Shown here: in pieces, positions 36,701 to 48,700 of the stretch
Layout of the letters: each line of letters opens with the position of its first letter
How positions within the stretch are numbered: position 1 is the stretch's first letter
From: Dendrophyllia cribrosa
Lineage: Eukaryota; Cnidaria; Anthozoa; Scleractinia; Dendrophylliidae
NCBI GenBank assembly: GCA_024195265.1
Contig: JAJLRJ010000010.1
Span: 22,596,784 to 22,660,783 of the forward strand
Reading direction: 5' to 3'
DNA: 64,000 nucleotides
The notes under the pieces: model-generated
What the model was told of the DNA's origin: nothing
What the model saw: only the letters and a program-made list of their open reading frames with translations
The model's database searches: none
Position numbers and translations under genes: made by a program

Positions 36701-39700
36701 GTGCAATTCGACGTCGCATGGTTAAAAAAATGAAAAAAAATCAAACTTCTACAAGACAGATTTTTTCCTTTTTTCACAAACTGTAGATAATTGGTAAAGA
36801 AAATGATATATGAAGTAAAAATAGGGTTCACCGAGCATCCAAGCGAGTAAAATCTAAGTGAAGTTAACGCAACAGCTACCAACCCTTTATCTGTTTAGAT
36901 TTCTTGCTTTGCGCGTGCGCTCGTGCATGACGTAGCATGGCGTTGCAATACGAATTGCGTGCGCAGTAAAGATGCGCATAAACAATTAGCGTGAATATCC
37001 TTAAGGAAGGCTCTTTCTCTTCCAAGTTTCAATTCCTACTCTAGACTTAATTCTTCATAGTCACTGATCAGTTTCTTTGCAAAATTAATGATACATGTAC
37101 CCTAGACCAAAAAACTAGATCTAAAAAAAATCTAAATAAAAAATCTAGACCAAAACTCTCTGATTTCCATACACTTTAGGATTTCATCCACAGACTCAAA
37201 AGTTAGATCCATGTCACCTTATATACATGCACATGTAGCATAATAAATAACACAATAGGAAAGTACAAAATGAATGGTTACAATGTAGCATTTCATTCAC
37301 AGTCTCAAAAGTTAGAACCACCTTGTACAGCATAATAAACAGCACCAAAGGAAGGTACTGCTCAATAGCTTTAATTGAATGGTCACACTTTAGGATTCCA
37401 TGCACAGACTCAAAATTTATTCCCACCTTGCATAGAAAAATAAATAGTACCACAGGGAAGTACTGCTCAATAGCTTTTATATGAATGATCCCACCACCTT
37501 GTTAACGTACAGCATAATAATAAAGTACTGAGCACTCAATATGTTTACTTGAATGGTCATACTGTAGGATTTCACCCACAGGTGTAAAAGTAAGCACCAC
37601 ATTATACAACTACATGTGTGGAGTAAGATTGCAAGCCATAAGTGCTTCCACCCCCTGCCAGTTTCTGAATTTCCTGGATCCCCTTTTGGTTTCTAGGATA
37701 TTTAAGAACTGGTTGTACAAACCACAAAGATAAGGACTCACACAGATAGTGTTGTATTTTCAACAAATAAGAACATGCTTACATGCATGTTGTAAAATGC
37801 TAACCTCGACTTGCTTCATCTTCATTGCTTGGAGTAGGCTCCTGTGATCTTGAACCTGTGTTTTCACGGCTATTTGATGCTGCACTGTTTGTGCGAAATG
37901 CAGCCCTTTCTTTAGGAGAAAGCAACTTACTTATTTGCACTGTTTTTACAATCATTCCGTCAGGTGGTGGAAATGATTCCAGATTACAAGTCCATGACTT
38001 CAAAACTTGCGATGGCAAAGAAGCAAAGTCAACAAACACTGCTAAAGGCTGTAAAGCAAAACAAGCCATCGATGTAGATTTTAAAATGTGTGTTTTATTT
38101 GCCTTGTTATCATCCATTGAAAGCTCTGGTTGCACTCTTAAGCACATATCAAAGTCCGTTTCTTCCAAAACATTTTCATCAAGTTGCAAAGAAGATGCAG
38201 AAGTTCTTGTTAAGTTTGCTTCATTTGATGTACTTCCTTTCTGAGTAAATGATTCACAAGTCTGAGTTTCACTTGTGGTAGTTTCCTCATCATGGGCATA
38301 AAACAGTGTCCGCAGATAACCAGAAAATCTGGACACAAAACCACTGTCAACATCTTTAGTTTGATCTTCAGAATGTGTGACACCAGTAAACGACATAGAC
38401 AGCTGATTGTCGCAGTCAGCAGCACTGGGATCAGACAACAAACTTGTCACTGTATGTTCGCTACCTGCAATCTTAGGTTGATTGCTTCCTTGTGAAGAAG
38501 AAGAAACAGAACCTTGTTTAGCATTTTTTGTAGGAGCAAAATCTCTTGTCTTTGGTGATACAACCACTTCTGTAAACTCATCAAGCCTCACACAGTTGGC
38601 ACTAGGCTCAAGATTAACTGTTAGAAAAGGAATAACGTAGATTTTAAATGCAGCTACATGTACATTGTAAGTTAGGCTAAGTTATTACTGCGGTGATCCA
38701 TTGCGTGACCTCAGTGATACGGGGTGACCCCTTGGGTTTGCAGGGACCTCTGTTTGCACCCCAGTGTCCTGATGGTTCCCGTCTCTTTGTAGTGGAGCAC
38801 TCGTCGGGCCGAAGGCCCGGCTGCACAGCCCCATACTCATAGAACCCATGCCGTTATTTTTTATGGTCATGGCTAGCGGAATGTTTCGCGGGCGCGCGTG
38901 TGCCCGCCCTCCGCCGTCGCGCAGGACTAGCTAGCCCACGGGCGCGTATGACGTCACAAAACATGCGCGTATAACGCCACACACGCGGTTACACAGCCGT
39001 CAGCTCGGTATACACTTTAGGGTACTTTTTTATCGTTTGCAAAATACCTTCGACCACCCTATATTTTAATTGACTTTTTAACAATTTTCAGTCTACATTG
39101 CTGATGTTCGCTTCCCCCGGGCCCCCAATAACAATGTTGGATCTAAACTTTGGAACCCAAATCAATCTTCATGCGGTTGGCAAGCCCCCGGGATCTCCAA
39201 TCACAACCCAACATTGATATAGGGGGTGGGAAGGGGGGAGGGGGTTAATGCACTACAAAATTAACCAAAATTTAGTCAAGTGGTCGAAGGTTTTTGATAA
39301 CGATTGTCCGAAGTATTTTTCTTAACACAAGCTTTTAACTAGCGAACACAGTATTTCACACTATGTTATAGGTCTAAACTAAAACATACAATAATCGTCG
39401 AGTGCGAAAGTGTATGATAGTGTAGGTAAGAGCGAGTGCTGAATACGCTCAAAGAGACTGATATATCGTATATAAACTCTTTAATCGATAGTTTTCCTAA
39501 AAGAATCGATGCTATTATAACAAGAAAAGGTGGACGTACAAAGTATTAAAGCAAAATAAACGAATATTTTTGTACACGGCAAAACATGTCTTTGGGGGGA
39601 GGGCTGGTGTGTTTGTGTCCTTCTCACGATTCTCATGCACGGTGCTCAGTGATTATTGTTAATTTCTCACGATTACTTTCGCATATGACTGCATGTTAAC

Positions 39701-42700
39701 TTTCCTTAGAGAGAAATAATAAGGATAATCATGTTAGGAATGCCAAAGTTAATTTTTGGACGGTAAATAAACTACATTTCAACGGTTCTCGCTTTTTGGT
39801 GACATAAAAAGATTCAGTGACATATATTCTTTGTTTCGTCGTCACGCCGAGAATCATCAATTATGTACAGCTATGGCAAATTACAAACAGTAATTAGCTT
39901 AGATAATGTTTGTCTTTAGTAGTATATTATGTAATAATACCATGAAATGCTAAATGTTTAACGTGGATGGAGCTATTTGAGTTTATAGGCGAGCATCGTG
40001 GAATTATAGTAGCGTGACACGGCGTGACATTTAGCTGCTGGAGCTCTTGTTGCTCAATATGAATTCTGCGAAGCAGCGTTTACATGGCCGTAATTCTTTG
40101 CGTTCTCTGGATGGTACAATAGACTCATCTGCCCTGCTATACGTAATAAGATACACCGTTCTCTGTTGACCTAAACCTTCTTTACTCATGATTACATGTG
40201 AACAAACTGAACATAATATAAAAACTAACAGATAAAGGCTGTATATATCCCAGCATGCTTCATTACACAGGGATCCCACAAATGAGATAAAAGTTAAATA
40301 CTTGGTTGAATTCGCTTGATATTGATTATTTTTCAATTAATTATATGTCTGTGTTGCTTTAAACAAAATAATTTCAAAATTATTACCGAATAAAAACGAT
40401 TATTGTACACTTCGGTATATTACCTGGGGTTAATGTTAGAAAATGACGTCATTTCACATAAAATGCCGAATATTTCATGTCTATAGGGATATAGCTAAAA
40501 AAAATTTGGTCAATACTGTCAACATAGCCTATCAATACATATATGTTTGTAACGTCTTCTTATAAACAACGCTTTGGAATTCTCTCTCAGACAATCGTTT
40601 GCAAAATACCTTCGACCACCCTATATTTTAAAGTGCCTATGAAATGTATTTTTTTTCTTCGTTTTTCATTAGTTTATTATGTCCAAAGAACGAAAACAAT
40701 AATCATTTCCCGAGGAAAAGAAAGAAAATCGTTTTTTTAGCCCCTCGAAGATGCGTCACTTTGGTTGAAAAGTGGCTCCAATTTTTGGAGAGCCTGGGGC
40801 GAGTGGGAGTGCGTGATGACGTAAATTACGTAAATAGTATGACACTGGTTTGTTTACGCTATAATTCCCTTGGTATCCTTTAGCGTGATGGTCATTTTGC
40901 CAACGCTTTTGGCTGTACAAATGTCAAACAGCGCCTAATATGTTTCTTTACAGTCTTCTGAAGGTGAAGAGGATCAGTTTTGGATCACTCTTGATCAAAT
41001 GAAATGATCGTGTCCACTGTAGTTTTGCCGTAGCGAGGCGAACCGACTGTGCCGCTCGAGCGAAGAAAGTGAACATGAAGAAGTCGGAGTTTGATTTAGA
41101 TTATTGAACGTGAAAGGTATACATTTCAGTAGCACAGCGTCTCAGTGGTTCGCCAGTTGAGTTGTAAGCTTATTGAACGCAGAGGCGTTTTTGTTGTTTC
41201 TTTTTAGTGGCTCGTTAACTAGCGTTTATCGAACGCGAACGATATATTTGTAGTACAAACAATGTATATTACATGATATTAGCGACTCGGCCAGTCTTCT
41301 CTGAAGTTCATTGATCGCGCGTGTAGGTTATAAGCTTATTTTATCGGCTTGGCAGTTCGCCCGTCTACTTAAAGTTCTTTTTTCAATGCGACGGATATAT
41401 GTCTTAGCTTCTTGGCGGCTTGCTCGTTGAAAGTTTCTAAATTATACTGATATGTTATGCATATCCGAGGTGGTATTTTTCAGGCGGCTTGCTGAATTGA
41501 ATGTGAATGGTGTATTTTTAGTGGCAAGGCGCCTTGATAGCGTCTTTATTTATTTATTTATTTATTTATTCAAAATGTTTGAACTCAAGTATATACGTAA
41601 TAATTAAGCTTCTTTGTTCAGTGTCTTGCCAGCGATTGTCTGGAAATTTTAACCACTTGGTGGCTTGTAATAAGTTCAAAGTATCGTGTTTACATTTATA
41701 TGTCTGATTTATATTTCACTGTATAAAAATTGATCTGATCGAAAACGCAATGATTCAGCGATGTATTTTGTTACGAATAGTCTTACACATTTGTACATGT
41801 AGATTTTTTATAGATGTTCCGTAGAATAGAAGCCTGCTAGTGAACACTTGCGTCGCTGCACTTTGAATTTTATAATTCGGAATACCGTATAAACATTTAT
41901 TAATATTACTCGCCAGTCAGTGCCGATCGAGTCAGTATATTTTTGTAGGCCTCACTGACTTCGACGGCTCTCCAGTCGATGGCCGAGGCTTGAAGGAACT
42001 TCTAAACAGGAAATGGATTGGAAAATTATGCTTGATTAAACGGCCTCACCGGCCGGAATGTTATTTTTTTTGTAAAATAATCTTAAATCTTAACAATAGG
42101 CGCTTTCATTGAAAACAACATCCCTTGACGTACTATTTCCGATGTCGGCGAACAAATTTCGTGTATTTCGCCGGCCTATTTTCCTCTGGAGCAAAATAAA
42201 GCTTTGTTACACCCTCTGTTATCGAAGAATTCTAATATCTCGTATGTTTTTTAGCCGCTCGCCACATAATATTGTCCACCTCTAGCGACGTCTCTTGTCA
42301 GCTCTCTTGTTCTCTATATTCCCGCAGCAGTTTGTACAACTATTTACGTCACAGTGTAATATGACACTGGTTTTGGTCGCGCACAAATTGGAGCCACTTT
42401 TTAGCGCCAACAACCTAACTTTGAGACCATAAAAAAAGCGTTTCGCATCGTCCCTAACACTTTAAACCTTTTATTCCAAGGTCTAAAAAGGTGAAACTTT
42501 CGATACATCAAAAAATAAATTACATTTCATAGGCACTTTAATTGACTTTTTAACAATTTTCAGTCTACATTGCTGATGTTCGCTTCCCCCGGGCCCCCAA
42601 TAACAATGTTGGATCTAAACTTTGGAACCCAAATCAATCTTCATGCGGTTGGCAAGCCCCCGGTATCTCCAATCACAACCCAACATTGATATAGGGGGTG

Positions 42701-45700
42701 GGAAGGGGGGAGGGGGTTAATGCACTACAAAATTAACCAAAATTTAGTCAAGTGGTCGAAGGTTTTTGATAACGATTGTAGCTAGCCCACGGGCGCGTAT
42801 GACGTCGCAAAACATGCGCGTATAACGCCACACACGCGGTTACACAGCCGTCAGCTCGGTATACACTTTTTTAAGTTTTAAAAAAGTTGGATCTTTTGCA
42901 GTGTTAGGCGGAGCAGTAAAGTCGTTATTTCCCTGCATTTTTTCGCGGTTTGCTACTCAAGACAGGGATACTAATTAAGGGATACTCAGAAGCCGCTTTA
43001 GTGGAAAAAGAAGAGCTTTCAGGGATAAAATCTTGGTTCGAGGAACTTCATATTATCAATGCAGGAGCAATGCGGGGAGATGCCTTGTTTTTATTACGGA
43101 TTTCAGAACCGAAGAAGCAGAGTTTTAACGAATTTCCAAGCAGTCCAGTGCTTTAAAGGTAAAATAAATCACATTTTTCTATGGGAATTTATGTTGATAT
43201 CAATTTTTGATTGACTTTTCCTGTGCGTTCTCTTAGTTTTGGAGACATGTTTATGAAATGTTCAAATTAAGTCGTGTTGTTATCTTGAATTTCAACGAGG
43301 ACAGCTTTGCCTTGATGCGCTATAAATGGTATGTGTTCTGCTTTTAAACATAGATTAATGGAGATTTGAATAAAATTTTTCGAAAGAAGATTGTGTTGTC
43401 CGTTTTTATGTCTTTGTTCATTCATTACATAGATTAAAAAGCGATTTTATGTAAACAAAACAAGACTTAGGTTTTCTGTCTTCACTCGCGTCGCCTTATG
43501 TAAATATGTTTAATGTGTATTTTTGTAATTTTGATTTCCAAATCAGTTTTTTGGGCAATTTTTGACAAACAAAAACTGTATTTTATTCGGAAAGTAGTCA
43601 TACTACATGTAGTTATTCTAGACAGAAAAAAGTTGTTTTTGTCTAAATGTACTGTGCAGACGGTCGGGTAATACTGTTGTCTTAATTCTTGCGCTTCCAA
43701 CCTTTCACCTTAGTTAAGTTTCACCTTAGTTAAGCTTGTTCAAAGTGCAACGCTGTTAGGCTTGGCCTATCTATATATATTACATGTACTTTTTCAATTG
43801 CAAAATATTACACAACATTGCAAATTTTCCTTTCCCTACCAACTTAGTAAAACTGCTTCCCACTCTCTCTCCAACCACCTCCCATAGACTTCCCCTTTTC
43901 TACCAGGTTCCCGCCGCCCTGCCTGTCCCCCCCCCCCCCCCCCCCAACTGTTAAGGATATCTTGCTTATCAAACTTTTAATCATTACAAGTACATGTAGT
44001 ACCATTTCGTAAAGTGCCATTTCGTTTTGTTTTGTTTCAAACTTTTAATTGTTATAAGTAGTTATAAAATAAATAAATACACTGTAATTACAGATGTTGT
44101 TATTGATAAGTCGATAATGAAGTTTATTTTTTTAGAAACTACAAAAAGATTGCGCACGGAACAATTATGTTATTCTTGCATCTCTGACCCAAATGGGATA
44201 TACATGTGTGGTGTGGGAAACAACAGCACTTGTTTAAGTCTAGATTTTAAATGCGGCTACATGTACATGTAAGTTAGGCTAAGTTATTACTGCAGTGATC
44301 CACTGCGTGACCCCCCAGGATTTTGCAGCAAATTGGTTCAACACAAGTATTTGGATGATACAATCAATCACATTTTTGTGGCATGTCAGTTGTCATATCA
44401 ATGGGGATTACACAACACACCTACAATACATGTAGGTGACAAAACTAGTTGACACACTGTATAACAAAAACGGTTTTTGTGACATATTTATCACTGTATC
44501 TTTCCATTCACTACACTCTGCCCCATTAACCCCCGTCCCCCCATCCAATGTTGTAGGATTGTAGCGACAGACCTGACCAAATGATACACAACATTGTCTG
44601 GGGGGTGCCCGTGGGGGTTGGGAATAAGGGGGGTGGGGCTGAAATGCCTCTCGTCCCGAAGAAAATGGGGTTCAAAATGACAATGTGTCAACAATATTGT
44701 CGCCTATTGTAGGCATCACTGTTTACCCAAGGCACAAATAAAGTTGTGCAAACAAACTCACCAATTTGAACGACCACACACATGTTGGTTTGAATCCAAA
44801 TTGGCAGCACCTGACCAGGGAACACCACTCGCACTTGGTTCAGCAGTTGGCTTTCGATGTAGCCAGCATGAAGTTCCTAAAAATGGGAACAGTTATCAAG
44901 TGAGATATGACCAGAAATCAGGCGGAGGGGGACCACCCTACTCCATGACTGGCATCACAAAGTGTCCTCATCTATAAAAGTTGACATATGAAGTAATATG
45001 AAAAGGACAAACAACTTTGTCAAACTTGTTAAACAATACTTGCCTGCATTTCTGTGTACAAGTGTATCAAGTATGATCCCCTGCCCCACCTCCCCAAAAA
45101 AAAAAACATTCCTCCTCCCATGCATACACAAGAAGGCAATATAGCAGAGTGGTTACATTGTATTTCCAGTGCTGAGTCTACCTGAGGCAGGTAGACCCGA
45201 GTCTCCATGGCCAGGCTTCTAAACAGCCAACTAGCTTGCCTCCTGTGAGAACTTGTCTCTGATGTTTACAATCCAAATGCTCAGCCCCACTAGTACTTGT
45301 GCTTAATAAACATTCATCGAGGGCAAATGAAGGTCATTCAGTTATGTTTATTTATTTATTAATTTTTCTGGGCATTTCACTGTTTCAAAAAGTGTGGTCA
45401 AATTCCCTACAACAGGCACATACTGTACATGTGCAGATTGTGTTGTTTTTTTTACCCCTCACACCGACCGGATTTCCTGGCCCGCCAGATCCCCCCTTCT
45501 GCCTGGATTTCCAAGCCCAGAGACCCCCCCTCCTGCCCAGATTTCCAATAAATTTTTTGAAGCCCTTAATTTACAGATAATGAAAAAAAAAAAAAAGTAG
45601 ATGCATTCAGGAGATCGTGTTTTTATTCTAAACTGTGGTGATTAGTGCTATAAATTGGTGAAACATTTTTTAAATAAATATTGCGTGACACATCATAAAA

Positions 45701-48700
45701 AAAAAACATGATTTCAAGACAAAATGTTCCTAGTTCCTTAAATAACTGCTTTGATTTTGGCATGTTTTAATTTTTTCCAGGCTTCACATTTCTTCAAAGT
45801 GTTGTCGCAAATACACAAATTTGTTTCATGCAAATTTTGTGTAAAATGTAATTTGATCGCGTGCAGCTTTTTCCTGATCATGAATCCAAAACATTTTTTC
45901 TTAAGGTCAAAACTTTTGAATGAAAGTCGTATTTCCTTGAATGAAAACGTCTTTCCCTTGAATAAAAGAGTTAAACACTTGTCAGAATTCAGTGATTTTC
46001 TGCTTCCGGAAGGCTTGGCGATTTATTTATGTATCCTAATTGCAGCGCCGAGCGCTTGCGTCTGCGAAATATTGTAAACATCACAAAATATTATTTAAAT
46101 TCAGCAACCTATTTTTATTACATCTAGTGTTTTCTAAATTTCCGACTTTTCCTGTGTATATAGAATGCCATTCTTATCCGTAAGGATGATTCACATAATG
46201 TTTACGTGAATCAAAAAAATCTTGAAAGCAAACAAATTCAGAAAGCGCTATTTAATTATATTTACTAGCGTGACTTTACCATGATTATTGGCTTCACGAA
46301 GAAAACATTCGAACAAGTTTGATCGCAATTTGCCTTTAAGTATTAAATTGGAAAGCTTCTTCCAATTATTTTATATTTCCTTCAAGGTTTAACGCATCAA
46401 CTAATTAGTACACTAGGAAGAGCGGCATAAAAGTTTGTTTGTGTAAGCCGTATATTACTAAGCTTATATCAGATTACAGGGAACGTGCACGAAAGCAAGC
46501 TGAAACAATTCTACAAATAGAAAACAATGCGTACTTGCAAACGGTACATCGATTGTTTTTGTTAAAAATCTTTTGTCTTTTTTTAAATCGGCTGATACTT
46601 TTTAACCTTTCCCTGACAATTTGTTGCTGGCAAGAACTCGGACAAGAGCTTTGTTGCAAGGTACCGAAGCACGCTTCCGGTTACGTTAACCACTGACTTT
46701 CTCCATATTTGAGTTGTATTTTCTCCCTTTCATCCGGTTTATTCTCTATGAATAATGTGGAACCGACGAAGTTAAACCTTAACTAATTGTTTTGAACACA
46801 AAGTGTTCTCTTCAAAATCATTTTAAAAAAATCGACCCCTGAGGAAGGATTTTTAGGTCCAGACCCCCACCTCCCGCCTGGATTTCCAGAGCCCTCAACC
46901 CCCCCTCCGGCGCTAATTTCCAGCATGCCATCCGTCGGGGAGGTGTGGATTTTTTCTGGAATAACCCAATGTCCCATTGGTCAGGGCCTCAAAAAGCATC
47001 GTCTTCCCCACTTTCTGAACAGAATGCTAAGCAGCACCTCAAAAAATCACAATTGCAGTTTTTGAAGTTTTCTTCGCAGACAATTTTACATGTAGTATAA
47101 TATATTATTTCCACAAGTACACCCAGTAGCCCAAACTATATGAGTGTCACAGTAACTGTTATGTAACAGCAAAATTATAAGGATTTGTACTGGAAAAAAT
47201 GGTCCATTCTAGGAGCTAAAACAATTGCCTACCTTACTTTGCTTGTGTGTTTCCTTGTCTCCTGTGTGGTTTTGGGGGTGATTAAGAGCGTTTCCAGTGA
47301 GTTTTAGTTTGGCAAAGTGACACTCATATAGCTTGGGCTACCTGTGTTATTACTTTCAAATTATTTTGAGCTCTGGATGTGCAGGTTTCCTGTGACCTGA
47401 ATGCAATTTTTTTTTATCTTTAAAAAGCTCACCAAGATCTCCCAGTCATTGGCCGTGACAGGATCCACACTGATTCTGTTGCATGATGGGATAATAAGGA
47501 CAGGTTCAACTAGGATCTACAACATAAGAAAACACAGTTACCATGCAATAGCAGAGTGTGGTGCAATTTGTGCTAAATCAGAAAATTGCATATGATTAGT
47601 GCTAAATTAAAGAATAGGATATACTGAGTTTGAGGTAATATTCCTATTCCTTAACCCTAACCCTAACCCTAACCTTAAATAGGAACAGTAATTATTATAG
47701 GAATATTAGCCTTAAATCGGTATATGCCATTCTCTGATTTAGTTTTTATCGCACTCTTCTCCATTAGCAGGTCCTACAGACCATAATAGTAAAGTCCTGC
47801 CAGGAAGAGGTGGTCCCATATGTCACTGTTTCAACATTACTTGATTCTATATAGGGCTGTGTTCAAATACAATAGGTGGGGAAGTGAAGGCATTAGCTGG
47901 AAGGGGTAAATTGATTTCTGGTGTTGTTAATGTTCTATTTTTCCATCAAAGTAGCTGGGGCTGAAACATAACAGCCAGGGAAAATTCCCAGCCCCCATCC
48001 CTTATTGGTAGAGGGGCGGTGGTCTCGTGGTTAGCGCATCGGACTTTCAACCTGAAGGTTGGTGGTTCAAGCCTGGTCTCTGTCATTGTGCTGTTTCCTT
48101 AGACAAGAAACTTTGCTCCACGTTGTCTCTCTCTGCCCCGGTGTATAAATGGGTAGCGGCAACATAATACTGGAGGTAACCTTGCGATGGACTAGCATCC
48201 CATCCAGGGGGGAGTAGAAATACTCTCAGTCACTTCACGCTGCAGAAACTGGGTTAAGCTCTCAGTGGCAGTTGTGAGCCATACGGCTTTGAAGACTTGA
48301 CTTCTTCTATCCCTTATTGACAGTCCTGCTATAACATGGTAGGCCTTTATGGTCTTTAGATGGGTACATTGTATTTCCTTAATATTTTTAAAGGTTTCTT
48401 TTGCTACAATTTCATTTAAAGTTCTGCAGCTACATTTTTCTCTCAATAGCGACCAGTTACTCAACACTAGTAAATCAATACTTGATTACCAAGTACAAGA
48501 AATGAAAAAGGGGAATGATTACCAAAGACAATAATGTTCAACTTGTTGTTTATTTAGCTTTGTGTTTAGTTTGATGTTACCTGTTGACCTTCATCCAACC
48601 CCAGTGAATCGGCAAACTTTTTTCCAAGTTGAATAACAGAAGAGGACCCAGTTGCAATATCATGTTTCTTGTAGCGGATCACCTCACCAGACCAGCTGGT

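Larger units (their letters stand above)
38630..44335. repeat. PEX1 intron 4 insertion bounded by direct repeats
   Basis: The stretch starting TAGATTTTAAATGC and containing AAGTTAGGCTAAGTTATTAC and ATCCATTGCGTGACC (38635-38710) recurs in the same orientation at 44239-44313. The 5.6 kb between holds the CG-rich blocks, the short TIR elements and the 1.9 kb transposon. Small open frames at 40031-40336 (101 codons) and 42950-43156 (68 codons) match nothing I recognise and are not called. Confidence 0.6.

Noticed and set aside
38814..38829. CGGGCC-GAA-GGCCCG hairpin as a bacterial-type terminator
   Set aside because: The context is a eukaryotic intron with no gene end and no U tract.
40031..40336. 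101-codon minus-strand frame
   Set aside because: No recognised domain; lies in the composite insertion of intron 4, so it was kept only as a note.
45751..46077. 108-codon plus-strand frame
   Set aside because: AT-rich chance frame in a PEX1 intron; no domain or splice support.
48011..48085. tRNA gene
   Set aside because: Continues directly into a SINE body shared with 16365-16990.
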